Assembly: GCA_026027325.1 (NCBI GenBank)
Contig: JAMSLZ010000002.1
Span: 3,472,001 to 3,536,000 of the forward strand
DNA from: Actinomucor elegans
Lineage: Eukaryota > Mucoromycota > Mucoromycetes > Mucorales > Mucoraceae
DNA length: 64,000 nt
Direction of reading: 5' to 3'
The notes beneath the pieces were generated by a model. It worked only from the letters and a program-made list of their open reading frames with translations, did no database searches and was not told the origin of the DNA. Position numbers and translations under genes: made by a program. Shown here one piece after another: positions 36,981 through 52,166 of this stretch (positions are counted from its first letter, which is position 1; each line of letters opens with the position of its first letter).

Positions 36981-38892
36981 ATGTATCTCCCAATAGAGAT
37001 TATTAAAGAAGTTGGTAATTACTTGACATTGTCGGAACAAGGTTCTTGTATACGTGTCTGTTATGATTGGTACGAACCTTTTCTAGAACTGCTCTATACA
37101 AAAGTACATATTCATAGTCGACACCAATTCAAGCTATTTTACCGTACGATTAAACATTCGTATCATATTCAAGATCCTCTGGGCGACCATGTCAAAGAGC
37201 TCGTATTCCTCTGGCGACCATGTCAAAGAGCTCGTATTAGCTACTAAGGTTGGCATTTCACGCGACGAATTTGAAACGTTTCCCGATTACTTTCAGCATT
37301 TACAAGTACTCGATTTTGATCCTCAACTTTGGTATTATATGCGCTATTGTGAAAAGTTCTCGAAAATGAAGAGTATACGACATTTGCCCAACTATAATCG
37401 CATCTCCATTTTCCAGCACACGCTAAACAGCGCCAACCTTTCACAACTGACATATTTATCAATGAGCGGTGAAGTGACAGATTATCTTATAAACAATAAC
37501 CTAACTACATCAATCTGGAACCGTATGCCCAAGCTGGAAGAGCTTATTGTACGAGGCACCAACCATACGAATATCAATGTCAAAATGATTATGGCATTAG
37601 GAGCTCAGTTACCGCGACTGAAACATTTAACTTTGGGGTGTATCACTTTACCTTTGAGCGAGAACGATATGAGCTCTACTACGACCTTTCCATTGTTCAC
37701 TTCTGCTCAGTCACTGACACTAGATGATGTTCATTTGAAAAACTGGCGCACCATCACGTTTTTGAGCCTGGCGTTTTATCACGTAGAAATATTGGATTTT
37801 GACATGACATTTGACTGGTTTTATAACGAAAATGTAACGATTGAACTATACGAGCAGTCGATGGATGCTTGTATGGGATTCGCTCAACTGTGCATCTTTT
37901 TAAAGAAGATACGGTTCCGAAGAATTAGTACTTCAGTGTTTCCTTTTCCTTATGACGCTTTCTTTCAAGAGGTAGCAGATATTCATCCTCAGGATCAAGT
38001 CCAGGTAGAAATGACGGATTATGCTTGGTGGTCAACCATTGATCCTGCATCCTCATTCAAGGCAGTGACCGCGCAAACAGGATTATTATCAAAAGCCAAT
38101 CTCAAATGGTCCTGGACGGGTAAAAAGACAGACATGGCGTTGTTCAAGAACTTTAAGAATTGCAAGCACTTGACAGAGCTGGAATTGGATTGCGATGTAC
38201 CATTGAAACATGGATTTCGATTGGATTTATTACTGGATCATTGTCCAGCAATGGAAGCGTTATGTGTTTCCAATGCGTTGATTACTACCAATCGAACAAT
38301 AGAAAAGGCTCCAGAACACAAATATGGAATCAAACGTCTGGAATTTAAAGATGCTGTGTTGGGCGATCATTTAATGGATTATGTGGCCAAGAGTTGCCTG
38401 CATTTGGATCAATTGTCGATTAGCCATTGTGTGCAAGAAAAAGCGCGTAGATCAGCGTTTATTGTTATTCGAATGCCAGAACACCGATTCAAATCTATTC
38501 AATTGAATCATTTATATCTGAATCCAGGCGGGTCACAAGCGAAGAGTGAAACCAACATGGCTATTCTGTCTTTTTATGAATCAACGCGCTATAGTAATCA
38601 GATTGAAAGAAGAAAGAGGAAGCCTAGTAACATTACACCTGAAATGTGGCGATTCTATCATGTCCATCAATCGGAATCAAAAAAGAAAGAACTTCGACGT
38701 CTTAGTACAGAAGAATCAGCAGTGATTGCCAATTTTGAAATGACGGATAAGAAGTGGAAGTCAGTCAGGAACGCGCCTAAACGAAAATCGTATTTGGACA
38801 GAGAGGCTTGGAAGAAAGATATACATTTTGGAGCTGTACTTTTACTAGTTAATTCTGTAGATACACTAGAATTTAATGAACTGAAAGTTTAG
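36981..38892 (+). CDS. F-box/LRR-like protein, frame broken by a 31-bp tandem duplication
   Basis: Probable substrate receptor of an SCF ubiquitin ligase. The N-terminus MYLPIEIIKEVGNYLTLSEQ followed by GSCIRVCYDWYEPFLELLY is an F-box. The long C-terminal part has degenerate leucine-rich repeats (LTYLSMSGEV, LPRLKHLTLGC, CKHLTELELDCDVPLKHGF, LDQLSISHCV) ending TLEFNELKV. The first frame runs 36981-37247 and the second 37189-38892. They join through GDHVKELV, which is present twice because GGCGACCATGTCAAAGAGCT... is duplicated at a 31-bp offset (37182 and 37213). 31 is not a multiple of 3, so the second copy shifts the frame. No GT-AG pair repairs it. Removing one copy gives an uninterrupted protein of about 627 residues. 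Confidence 0.82.
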
Positions 38893-39113
38893 ATATATAT
38901 AACATATACCACTTGTTTTTTTTGTACTATATAAAATGTAATTACTACTGCTGTTGCTACTACTACTACCACGATAATCTTGCTACTTGTACCTGTCAGA
39001 CATACGTCTGGGGCAAATAAAAAGAGTCACATAGAGAAAACTTCCCACGCTTTTTCATATCTAATATCTTGGATGGTTTGGTTGGGTATTTCCTTCTTTC
39101 TTCTTTATACAAC
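38893..39113. other. short intergenic region upstream of BCKDHB
   Basis: 221 bp between codirectional genes. It contains a GCTGTTGCTACTACTACTAC microsatellite-like stretch and a CT-rich tract (TTCCTTCTTTCTTCTTTA) ending 10 bp before the ATG, typical of a fungal pyrimidine-rich promoter. Confidence 0.4.
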
Positions 39114-40574
39114 ATGTTATCTTTGAATAAGGCCATCAAGCATTCTGCTCCATTACTTGTAAGAAATCAAAATGTAAAATAAAAAAATGATGACCATGTA
39201 CCGACGCTCTATTATTTCATATAGCGCCGAACTTATGCAGCAGCAGCACAACAAGCAAATGATGGAATTCAACAAGGTGTAGCTTTTTCTCAGCTTTTGA
39301 AGAGAGAGCCAGAAGAAACATTCCGTTCTCCAGAATTAGCACACATGAGCGCTAATAACAGTAAATATCCATTACTATTGCGCGTATTTTGTATTGACTT
39401 TGTAAATAGGTGAAACCAAAAAGATGAACCTGTTTCAAGCAGTCAATGATGCTATGTCTATCGCGTTAACAACTGATGATAAAGCAGGTAAAATGAAAGA
39501 CATTATACTCTATAGAAATGATGTTAATTTTGAATAGTCATCTTTGGTGAGGATGTTTCCTTTGGTGGTGTATTCAGAGCTACCTCTGGCTTGGCTGAAC
39601 AATTTGGACGTGATCGTGTATTCAATACCCCTTTAACAGAACAAGGTATTGCTGGTTTCGCTGTTGGTATGGCTTCAGTGGGTCATACTGCCATTGCTGA
39701 AATCCAATTTGCTGATTATATTTTCCCTGCTTTTGATCAGGTATGTCTTTCCAAATTATAATTCACTTCTTCGTACTAATGATGTTATATAGCTCGTCAA
39801 TGAAGCCGCCAAGTATAGATATAGATCTGGTAATCAATTTAATGTTGGTGGTTTAACTGTCCGTTCGCCTTGTTCTGCTGTTGGACATGGTGGTCATTAT
39901 CATTCTCAAAGCCCTGAAGCTTTCTTTACTCATTGTCCTGGACTCAAGGTAAAGGCTTCGGATATTCATTTAGATCTTTTTTTTTTTTTTTTCTCACAAT
40001 CCATCATTTTCTCACGATCTGATAGGTCGTTACACCAAGAAGTCCTATCCAAGCAAAAGGTCTGTTATTAGCTTCTATCCGTGATAGAAATCCTGTGATC
40101 TTCTTTGAACCCAAGATCCTTTACAGAGCTGCTGTCGAAGAAGTGCCTGTTGCAGACTATGAGTTGCCTTTGGGTAAAGCAGAAGTAATCAAGAAAGGTA
40201 AAGATGTGACAGTAGTTGGTTATGGTTCTCAAATCTACACTCTGGAAAACGCGATACAATTGGCCGAAAAGAAAATGCCCGGCCTAAGTTGCGAGTTGAT
40301 TGATTTGCGTACCATTATGCCTTGGGATGTTGAAACTGTTGTAGAGTCCGTCAAGAAGACTGGTCGCTTGGTGGTTGCACATGAGGCACCCAAGACTTCT
40401 GGTGTTGCTGCTGAAGTTGCTACCACTGTCATGGAACACTGTTTCTTGAATTTGGAAGCTCCTATTCAACGTGTATGCGGTTGGGATACTCCTTTCCCTT
40501 TGGTGTTTGAAAAGTTCTATGTTCCTAGCATGATTAGATGTTATGATGCTATTAAAACTGCAGTCAACTATTAA
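39114..40574 (+). CDS. BCKDHB: branched-chain 2-oxoacid dehydrogenase E1 component, beta subunit
   Basis: Mitochondrial matrix subunit of BCKDH, which oxidatively decarboxylates the 2-oxo acids of Leu, Ile and Val. Six to seven exons; exon 1 ([15 protein letters not shown]) joins [10 protein letters not shown] and looks like a matrix-targeting peptide. The transketolase-like beta domain follows: [113 protein letters not shown] and [20 protein letters not shown]. The C-terminal domain has [20 protein letters not shown] and [16 protein letters not shown]. The [12 protein letters not shown] signature distinguishes it from PDH E1 beta. Length (about 380) fits the family. A T15 run lies in an intron at 39979. 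Confidence 0.95.
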
Positions 40575-41230
40575 ACACAATAAAATCATGAATTTACATA
40601 GACAATGGTTATTATAAGGATTTCGAATTTTTGATATAAACTACCATAGAAAAGCGTAGATGACGCTCATCAACCCAAGATTTCTATTCCAATCAGATAC
40701 TCATGTTGGTTTATCAAAGTAAATAAATTTGCGTAAAGTAACAATAGCCTCTAATGGATCAAATCGGTTTTCTTTTTTCTTTTTCTTTCTTTACCTACTA
40801 CTTGTTTATGTCTCTCAGGATGAAAGATGAATCCATTGTCATTACTGATATTAAGTAAAATAAAAACGGTATATTGATTATCGATATCTTTGCATTAGTT
40901 GATTGAGTTTGAATAACCATCAGTGAGTAGTGCGCTTTGATGTAAACTTGTTACCGTAAATGAGCATATTATCTTAAATGAATGAACATACTTTTGTGCA
41001 GAATTAGGATTCATTATAACTGGTTTTAATTAATTATTCTGACGCCCACAACTCCATAGCATTGACAGATGTATGTCTAATGTATACATGAGCCTAAGAA
41101 AACATCTAACCTATTATATTTTATCAGTAAAAAAATCCAGAAACTCCGAGCTCTTGCAAATCATTCAAAATCGTTGACGCCAGAATACCTTTTTTTTTTT
41201 TTTTTTTATTCAGCAATTTGATTGTATATA
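40575..41230. other. intergenic region, nothing recognised
   Basis: 656 bp between codirectional genes, AT-rich, with a T19 run at 41191-41209 just before the next ATG. No ORF or repeat copy supported. Confidence 0.5.
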
Positions 41231-42644
41231 ATGTTTCATCCAACAAGAGGAGGTAAGCAATAACAATACTCTACAAAATACAGTTGATAAATAATAGTAC
41301 ACCATGTTAGGTACTCGTGGTGGTAAAGATCAGGTATATATACACAGATTCACGTTTGTTGATTACTTGAACTAATAATGTCTACTGAAAAGTTTGATTG
41401 GAAAGATGTTAAAGAAGATAAACATCGAGAAAATTATCTTGGACACTCTTTGATGGCTCCAGTGGGTCGCTGGCAGAAAGGTTCGTTTTAATCTACCATG
41501 CGAATCTTGATATCGATTCTAAAACCGTATTACAGGCAAAGATCTGACATGGTACTCGAAGGAATCTAAGGATGATACCAAATCCAAAGCACATGCAGCT
41601 GAATTAGCGAGAATTAAAGAAGCCGAGGCAGAAGCTATGGCTATTGCACTGTAAGTATGTACTATTCCATTTGGTTAATAAGCTAACCATTTATTGGATT
41701 GCAGTGGTGTTCGAAAGAAAAAGACGTTAGAAAGCCATGTTACAGAAGACGATTTGAAACAAGCTCTCAACAAAGACGGTGATGAATCTGATGCCGACAA
41801 TAACTTGGGCGTAGATGCAACAGAGAAAGGTTTAGGTTATGGTAAAGCAACCAGCCGTTTCCCTCAAGGTAGTAATATGCAACAAACTGGCAGTAACACG
41901 GTGGAAATCATGGGTGCCAATGCTCGGCCCTTTGCAACTGGTGCTGGTACTGCTACTGCCAATGCAACTGAGGAACAAGAACCAGAACGTAAACATAAAA
42001 AGAAGCATCACAAAAAGCACAAGCACAAGAGTGAGAAGAAGAAGAGGAGAAAGCACAGTAGTGATGAAGAGAGTACGGATGATGAACGTTTGTCAAAGCG
42101 TCGCCATCGTGATGATGAGGATAGATATCGTTCTAGCCGCCGAGAGAGTAGAAGTAGATCTCCACGCAGTAGCCGTCATCGTAGTAGCAGAAGAACAAGA
42201 AATGATGATTATCGTCATAAAAGAAATCACGACAATGATAGATACTCGCATCGATCAACGAGTAATGATAGCCGCAAACGTGGGGATGATAGATCTAGCA
42301 GACGTGAAGATGAAAGATCTAGCAGACGTGAAGATGAAAGATCTAGTAGACGCGAAGATGACAGATCTAGTAGACGCGAAGAAGACCGATCAAACAGACG
42401 TGAACACGATAGATCCAGTAGATACGAACAAGATAGATCTAGTAGATATGAAAGTGACAGAAATTCAAAACGTGAAGATGATAAATACAACCGACACCAG
42501 ACTTCTCATGGACTAGAGGAAAAACAGAATAGACGTGGTTCCAGTAGTAAAGACATCCCTATTAAACAAGGAAACCTTTCACCCATTAAGAAAGAAAGGT
42601 CTCTGTCACCTTATAGTAAAAGAGTGGCATTATCAAGGATATAA
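41231..42644 (+). CDS. MMTAG2 (C1orf35) family nuclear protein with RS-like repeats
   Basis: Homologue of multiple myeloma tumor-associated protein 2. Five exons. Tiny 5' exons read MFHPTRGG and TRGGKDQ, then [20 protein letters not shown] and [20 protein letters not shown] form the conserved MMTAG N-terminal domain (human [20 protein letters not shown]-like). A helix ([17 protein letters not shown]) and [10 protein letters not shown] follow. The C-terminal half is disordered and highly charged: a Lys/His block ([20 protein letters not shown]), SR dipeptides, then an octapeptide repeat SSRREDER/D (about 42290-42410, 24-bp DNA repeats), ending [18 protein letters not shown]-rich tails suggest a nuclear, splicing-associated role, but that is inference. 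Stops 68 bp from the convergent transporter gene. Confidence 0.9.
42288..42440 (+). repeat. 24-bp coding minisatellite in MMTAG2 homologue
   Basis: Repeats of AGATCTAGCAGACGTGAAGA-type units encode RSSRREDE/D. About six units, the later ones diverged ([16 protein letters not shown]). In-frame and length-neutral, so copy-number change would keep the protein open. Confidence 0.85.
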
Positions 42645-42712
42645 TCTCAAAATAAAACTATCTGGGCTTGGCCTTACTATGAAGAAGAGGTATACTTTAT
42701 TATCTATGTAGT

Positions 42713-44257
42713 TTAATGACGATAGAATGCAACAACAAGGAAACAGCCAACAGAAGTCATAATACCACAGATTGAAAACAGCATAGCACTTGAAAAATCA
42801 TCAACCTACAAGTCATTCAATAGATTATACTTTTTGATATGCACGCTATTACTTACATGCCACATAATGACTCCAACAGCAAGATTCATGGGTATTCTTA
42901 ATAATGTCATGACGGCTGCTCGTGTTTCTTCGGGGATAGCATCTGCCTTTAGTGATGAAATAGAAGGATAATACAAACCAGTTGTAAATTCAAAAATATG
43001 ATAACCAAATAACAAAATCGAAACCTAAGTGAGCGTGTTAGCTATTGCTATTTTTTATACATTAGTAATGTATTTACCGAGGTATAGCCATAGTAAGCCA
43101 TCAACATAAAAGCGCAAGAAGCTAAACCAAGAGCCATACTCAATAATCGATCTTCTGTAAATTGCATACAACATCGGGGACCATGTTTCGCTTGTCTTTC
43201 GAATACTTGGAAAGTCAAAGAACCAACCATGACAGCTAACATCATTGTAGAAAACAAATAGCCGAAAGCAATCGATCCAGTCGTATCACCAGTTATATTG
43301 ATAATAGCATCTTCAATAGCTGGTGTATACATTAATACAAAGATATACATGGAGCATTCAAATAGTGTCTGTGCTACACCAATCACCATAATATTTCGAC
43401 TTTTCATCATGGTGGATAATCCACTTTTCAATGTTCCATATAGGTCGATCTTGGTCTAATTAGATGTACATTAATAAAGAGGAATACACAGGGCAAAAAA
43501 AAAACTCACAATATTATGGCTGCCATAATTTTCAGTCCAGGTAGATATAACCATAGCAGCTACCAAACAGACTAAAACCATAGATCCAATATAGGGAGCT
43601 CGAAATCCCCATATATCGACCAATGAATTGGCCAAAATACCTGCTAAAATGGCCACTACACTATTCAGCAAAGTGCCTAAGGCAAATGTACGAGCGCGCC
43701 ATTCAGCGGGAAATCCTCGACTGGTGTGTTCTGATACATACCATGATTCAAATACACTATATAACAAAGCAGTTGATAGTCCTGAAAGTACATGAGAACA
43801 AAACAGCAGTGTATAGGTATTGATCAAACGTAGTGAAAGTGCAATAAGCATTGTACAGCAAAACACGATACAAACTCGTTTGCGGCCCCTATAAATTTCT
43901 ATTAGCGCTGGTTATTGTCTTTATAAAATGCTTTATATACATTGTATCAGCAAGACCACCAACAGCCGTTCCTGCAAAAGCACTGCTGACAAAGCCCGTC
44001 AAGAATAGCATGGCGATCTGGTTTAAGTCGAGTCCATAGGAATTGTACAATTTATATAGATAAGGTCCTTGAATCCAATCGGCACCTGTTACCCGAGATT
44101 AAGTTATTAAAACACGAAAGAAAGGTCATCTCGTCTTACCCATCACGGTTAGGTAAACTGTGAGGTATTGTCTTTGGAAAGACTTGAACTTTTTTATGAG
44201 TTGTAGCTCATGTTCAGGTCCTAATTCAAAATTAAGTATATTGTTGGCCTGATTCAT
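42713..44257 (-). CDS. major facilitator transporter, MFSD5/MOT2 (molybdate-anion) type
   Basis: Twelve-helix MFS protein of the molybdate-anion transporter group. About five exons. It begins MNQANNILNFELGPEHELQL, then FQRQYLTVYLTVMGADWIQG and PYLYKLYNSYGL (hallmark of MFSD5/CrMoT2 proteins), LTGFVSSAFAGTAVGGLADT and IGRKRVCIVFCC (the G-x-L-aD-x-x-GrR-x loop 2-3), SGLSTALLYSVFESWYVSEH, and FPAEWRARTF. The second half includes VIGVAQTLFECSMYIFVLMY, FEFTTGLYYPSISSLKADAI and PEETRAAVMTLLRIPMN, ending GCFLVVAFYRH. Family resemblance is strong. Whether it imports molybdate here is inferred. Confidence 0.88.
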
Positions 44258-45310
44258 ATTACAATGTATGAAGTAAGAAAAGCAGTAAGCTTTGAAAATA
44301 GTTACTGTAGATCCTTTTATAGATTTTTGAGATTCCGGGGAAGCGAGATAACAATAGTGTATTTTCTTTATTTATAGATAGACTGTACACTAGCATTAAA
44401 TTAAGAGCAACCTACACAGTGAAAGGGGAGATTAATTGAATTTACAAACATGTCAAACTATTTACTACATCAGCATCAAGCAATTACCTCGACAAAATGC
44501 AGTAACGAAGTTTGAATATGGACTATTCATTTGATGCGACATTAGACGGAGACCAGTCAAGATCGCTTGTGTTAATCATGCTATATGCTAATTTCCTAAG
44601 TGCCTTTCTTTTGGATATTTGAGTTTCGGTGCTACCATAAAAATCAACCACATCCTTCCAGATCAGAAAATGAGAAATGCTAATAATTAGAGGTTTTTAC
44701 GTTAAATGAAAAGTGTTAAGACATCAAATGTATTTCCTATAATATAAACTATGCATGATTGTTAATACGAAGTCATAACTCCAAGAGTTGAATGGTTGAA
44801 GTTACATAGAGTTGGTCACTTGTTTATTGCTATGAAAATCTACTCTAAATATGTATATCTCGGTATGTTACAAACGCGTATATTTGAATTGTTTGATCTT
44901 CGCATTTCAATTGAGGGATTTAGTATTATTCGTCAATGTAAGCTACCGTTGATCAATGACGATATAGATAATTAATCTGCAAAGTTATTGCGCTTTATTA
45001 AAAACGTTTTTGAGTGATATGCGTACGTATTTTATACCACCATAAAGTGATAATAGTTCTGCCCTTGGTAATCCATAATTGACCTGAGTAATCAAAAGCC
45101 GCTTGTAGCAAGTTTTACAGCTCGTAAAATAAATCAATATGAAAAGGCTTTGAATATATATATATATATTTAATTAAACAGAGAGATTACAAGACAATAT
45201 CAAACATTAATAATGATGTTATTATGATTATTTTAAATATGTAATATATATATATATAAAAGATACAGAGTTCCTCAAGGTATCTTCAATGAGAAGGTAA
45301 TAACAAAATC
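44258..45310. other. intergenic region with a dispersed repeat copy
   Basis: Between two minus-strand genes. It contains a DSR copy (44505-44580) and (AT)n tracts at about 45152-45175 and 45248-45260. No coding frame supported. Confidence 0.5.
44505..44580 (+). repeat. dispersed short repeat (DSR) copy 9
   Basis: Reads GAAGTTTGAATATGGACTAT, then TTGATGCGACATTAGACGGA and GACCAGTCAAGATCGC, a good match to the first two-thirds of the family. Confidence 0.6.
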
Positions 45311-48246
<2,936 letters not shown>

Positions 48247-49222
48247 TATGATTTAGTAAATAAAGAAGACTGATATCAAGTAAAGCCGCAGTACAAGTAG
48301 CTTTTTAGAACTGGATATGCGCTTTCTCTCCTTTTGGCACCGAAAATGACTGCTTTTCATTCGCTTAGAGGCGATTTTTTTTTTTTTTTTTTTTTTTTTG
48401 CGTAGCAGTTCCTTTTGATCCTATTTCGGTACAACTTTGTTGATATTTTGTAATATACAGAACTCGTATTTAAAGTATAGTCTATAGCATAAATGAATTT
48501 TTAGTATATAAGCGTATGCTGTATTAGTATTATATTTTTTTAAAAACATTTTTGATGATACAAAAAAATGCAAGCCTGTTGAAATAGAGCTTGAAATCAA
48601 GTGTTGTATAACTATTTCTGGGGAATATCTCCAAGATTTCATAGGACAAATAGCATGTCATTTACATCATTCGATACTCCATTATAATACAAACGAATAC
48701 TATTAATAAACTCTGCATTATTTATATACTTTTACTATCTCAAAGTCGTGCTAAGTAGACAATGACAGGTTTGCAGCAAAATAGTTGATTATTTTATTAT
48801 TATTATATATATTATTATCCTTAGAATTGATACCCAGTCGTCCAACCACAAACTTTTTCATTTAAAGTCCTCTTAAACAATGATGATTTAAGTGCCAAGT
48901 TCGCTAATGTATGATTTCTCGGATAAAGAAGTATGTATATACATGTTAGTATAATCTAGTATTATATTATCTGATAGGCAATGTTTTAAAGTACTACTTT
49001 TATGTTGACGGACCAGCTATTTAAACTACAGAACTGAGTCACGGGGTTTTAACCAAATGCTTTGCAAGAAGCAAGAGGGGAGGACAAGGTTTCGGTTAGG
49101 TTATTCAGAAGCAAAATTTATAAAGCGTTCGCTTTTTGGCTTTTCCTCTTTCTTTTTTTTATTTTATTTTTTTTGTTTTTTTTTGTCTTCACTAAACATA
49201 CAAGCTTATATATTAAGATAGA
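48247..49222. other. intergenic region between divergent XPB and SLC35A genes
   Basis: 976 bp with T27 (48375-48401) about 130 bp upstream of XPB and a T-rich stretch (49143-49190) just upstream of the transporter. Probably holds both promoters. ORF-like frames across the T-rich stretch are artefacts of composition. Confidence 0.5.
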
Positions 49223-50370
49223 ATGTCCGTCTATACACAATCTCGACGGACATTTGGAAACAAAAGTGTTTTACCGACAAATAATATCGAAAACAAAAAC
49301 TTGGGTAATATAGAACAGCCGTTCAGTAAAGCATTGGTATTAAAATCCTCGTAGGTCAACCTGTGTTGTTTGGTCTGACTCGAAAACAGCTATCCTTGAT
49401 TGTCCTGGTTGTTCAAAATAGTACACTTGTGTTGATGATGAGGTATTCACGAATCGTGCAAAAACCGGGACAAACCATGTACATTGCATCTACAGCAGTA
49501 TTCCTAGCCGAAGTGCTCAAGATAGTCGCCTGTCTAGTGGTGATGCGACATCAGCAAGGTTCCTGGGAAAGGTTTAGTTCAATGGTGAAAAGAGAAATAC
49601 TGGGTAAACCGAGTGAAACGCTGAAGATGCTGATTCCTTCGGGGTTATATGCACTTCAGAACAATTTATTGTATGTGGCATTAAGCAACTTGGAAGCAGC
49701 AACTTTCCAAGTGACATACCAAATGAAGATCATGTCTACGGCCGTGTTTAGTGTGGCTCTCTTGGGTAAGAGTCTCAGTCGTGACAAATGGCTGGCTTTG
49801 TTACTATTAATGATTGGTGTGACGCTGGTTCAATCTCAAAGTATGTCGAATTCATCTAGTACAACGTCAAAGGCAGACGAGTTTTTACTGGCGCCACAAA
49901 ATCCTTTCATTGGATTTATGGCAGTCATTACAAGCTGTGTTTCTTCAGGATTCGCAGGCTGTTATTTCGAAAAAATACTCAAGACATCAGAAACTTCAAT
50001 GTGGGTTCGAAATATTCAATTGGGCATATCTGGAGCCTTTTTTTCTTTGGTGGGGATGCTGGCTTATGATATGCAGCCTATCATGGAAGGTGGATTATTG
50101 CAAGGTTATGACTGGCTTACTTGGGTAGTAGTTGCAAATCAAGCGCTGGGTGGATTATTGGTTGCTATTGTAGTTAAATACGCTGATAATATTCTAAAGG
50201 GTTTTGCTACAAGTCTGTCGATCATTGTATCTGGTGTAATCAGTATTTACTTGTTTAGTTTTCAACCTTCTGGCGTGTTTATTGTTGGTGCTTTCATTGT
50301 GATGGCTTCATCCTATCTATACGGTATAGACTTTTCCAAGAGATTCTCAAGTCGTATTAAACCATTATAA
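49223..50370 (+). CDS. SLC35A-type nucleotide-sugar transporter (UDP-galactose/UDP-GlcNAc/CMP-sialic acid class)
   Basis: Golgi or ER antiporter importing a nucleotide sugar for glycosylation. Two exons: 49223-49304 and 49355-50370, with a 50-nt GT-AG intron; the ATG lies in exon 1 (MSVYTQSRRTFGNKSVLPTN). Without exon 1 the long frame has only a GTG. Ten predicted membrane helices. Conserved SLC35A motifs: LIVLVVQNSTLVLMMRYSR, STAVFLAEVLKIVACL, LIPSGLYALQNNLLYVALSN, EAATFQVTYQMKIMSTAVFS, SGFAGCYFEKILKTSETSMW, RNIQLGISGAFFSL and NQALGGLLVAIVVKYADNIL, KGFATSLSIIVSGVIS. Length 365 fits. The substrate within the SLC35A class is not resolvable by eye. Confidence 0.93.
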
Positions 50371-50605
50371 TAATCTAATTCACTTTGTATATAATAATCT
50401 AATAATAATAAAACTACTATAAAGCATATGTATATATATAAAAATGATCTACACCTATAGAATGTGATTCACACGTACACTTCTTTATTATAGCCAGAAA
50501 TAGAACCATTTATACTCGTATCACATAGGACAGAAGGAAAGTGAAATGGTATGAAGGACCCTGTTTTCAGTCACAATCGATAAAGGCGTCTTATGCAGCT
50601 TCAAA

Positions 50606-50794
50606 CTAGCTTTCATAACTCCATTTACAGTCAATACAAGAAGCAAGACTAACGTAAATGTTTTCTTTTGATTTTTCTTGTGTTACTATCACGTAGCTTT
50701 TCTGAAAGGCTAGTAGAACGATCAACAGAAAAACAAGAATGCTGGGAAGACTCTTTTTAATCATTACACCAACAATTTCTTTTAAAAGCCTCAT
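50606..50794 (-). CDS. doubtful small membrane-protein ORF
   Basis: 62 codons, MRLLKEIVGVMIKKSLPSIL, then a hydrophobic stretch VFLLIVLLAF and a short polar tail with two Cys (SCIDCKW). A single potential transmembrane helix. No family recognised; may be chance. Confidence 0.2.
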   Translation of the reverse strand: MRLLKEIVGVMIKKSLPSILVFLLIVLLAFQKSYVIVTQEKSKENIYVSLASCIDCKWSYES

Positions 50795-51140
50795 GACAAA
50801 AAGTTCGCTTCCGAGAAGCGATCAGTTGCAACTTTCTAGATGCTACCGTCAAGCACGTTTTTCTATTCCTAGTTTGATTATATCATTGTGAAAAAAAAAA
50901 AAAAAATAGGCAACACTAAAGGCTATACACAAATTAACATGCCCAACAAGACATTAGAATGGTAATCAATTTAATGGTTTACTCAATGAACCTAGTTATG
51001 AGCAAGGACTAATAATCAAATGTGACATTTAATCATCGGTCAGGAAATCTAAAGATGAATCGGTGATTGTCATATGAAATATATAATTCGCAATTCATAA
51101 AGATTAAATAACGAAATAACCAAAAGCTCTGATGGATTCA

Positions 51141-51220
51141 ACTGCTCATTTTAAACCTAAATCGCTTATTAGATGTGACATTCAACCGAGATTGATCAAG
51201 AGATCTATAGATCATTAAAT
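51141..51220 (+). repeat. dispersed short repeat (DSR) copy 10, near-complete
   Basis: Reads GCTCATTTTAAACCTAAATC, TTAGATGTGACATTCAACCG and AGATCTATAGATCATTAAAT. One of the most complete copies; it shows both the AGATGTGACATT core and the AGATCTATAGATCT-like palindromic end. Confidence 0.7.
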
Positions 51221-51316
51221 CTAAATCATATGGAAAGCTTGTATTTGTACAGCCCATCACTAAAATATAATATACTCTATATATTTTGGCCAAATAATGA
51301 TTCTAGTAAATATAGG

Positions 51317-51350
51317 GTTTCATTTTGAGCATGTGAATACCAATTATTAG
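51317..51350 (+). repeat. dispersed short repeat (DSR) 5' fragment
   Basis: Reads GTTTCATTTTGAGCATGTGA then ATACCAATTATTAG; only the first block is kept. Confidence 0.35.
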
Positions 51351-51994
51351 AGAGGACACGCAACAGAAATTGGTCAACGAATGTAAAGATGTTTAAAGTA
51401 GCCCAGTTTTGGAAAATAATTTTGTTGACTTTAGTTCTGTGGAGTACACCCACAGTACATGAAAGGAATAGTCTAATAATCACTTGGACGTACCTATACG
51501 TGAGTATGCTATTGTATGTTTTGTAAATTTTATTATATACAGAATACGTGAGCCGTGTCTGCATTTATACAAAATAAACAGCTTTTTTTTTTTCTTAGTG
51601 ACAATTCAATGAATAAATGAATATATCAACTATTCATCTGGCCATATAGAGCACTATTCAATTCTATACAAGCTTTATTATACAGTTTGTTGCATATAGG
51701 CAAGCACTTGCTATGAAAAAAAAAATGAGACAAAGTTGAGAACACTTTGTATAACCATCAAGAGGAACTATTTGTTAAATATTTTCGGACAATGAATGTG
51801 AAGAAATATCATAGCAATAGTTAGATACTGTGCCTACATCGATTTTTGATGATATTAAAAGCGTTTTGGAAGTTCGCTGTATAATTTAATTCTGTTCAGT
51901 ACAGTCCGATACATATGCTAGCATTTTTGCAATTGCGCAATATGGAATATAACCTGATGAGCTGGTAAACTTATTTTAGGTCTACAAAATATTT

Positions 51995-52050
51995 CTAATG
52001 ATCTGTTGATTTAAACGATCTCGGTTTAATACCGTATCTAGCTGGCAGTG
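51995..52050 (-). repeat. dispersed short repeat (DSR) copy 11, partial
   Basis: Reverse complement includes GGTATTAAACCGAGATCGTT then ATCAACAGATCATTAG, matching the 3' half of the family. Confidence 0.5.
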
Positions 52051-52166
52051 CTTGATTAGAGTGATCTGATAGGGTCTTTTGGAAAGCTTATTTAATTCAA
52101 CTTCAAGGTGTATATTGTACGATAACGGCCTGCAATAAGTTGTATTCTTTCCACATAACATAGAAC

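Noticed and set aside
37207..37244. A 38-nt intron in the F-box gene (GTATTC...TTAG)
   Set aside because: Removing it leaves the wrong frame; the 31-bp duplication explains the break better.
49062..49313. Plus-strand 83-codon ORF rich in Phe/Leu
   Set aside because: It reads the T-rich promoter of the SLC35A gene and overlaps its real first exon in another frame.
49363..49365. GTG as start of the SLC35A transporter
   Set aside because: A upstream exon with ATG at 49223 joins in frame through a GT-AG intron, removing the need for a non-ATG start.
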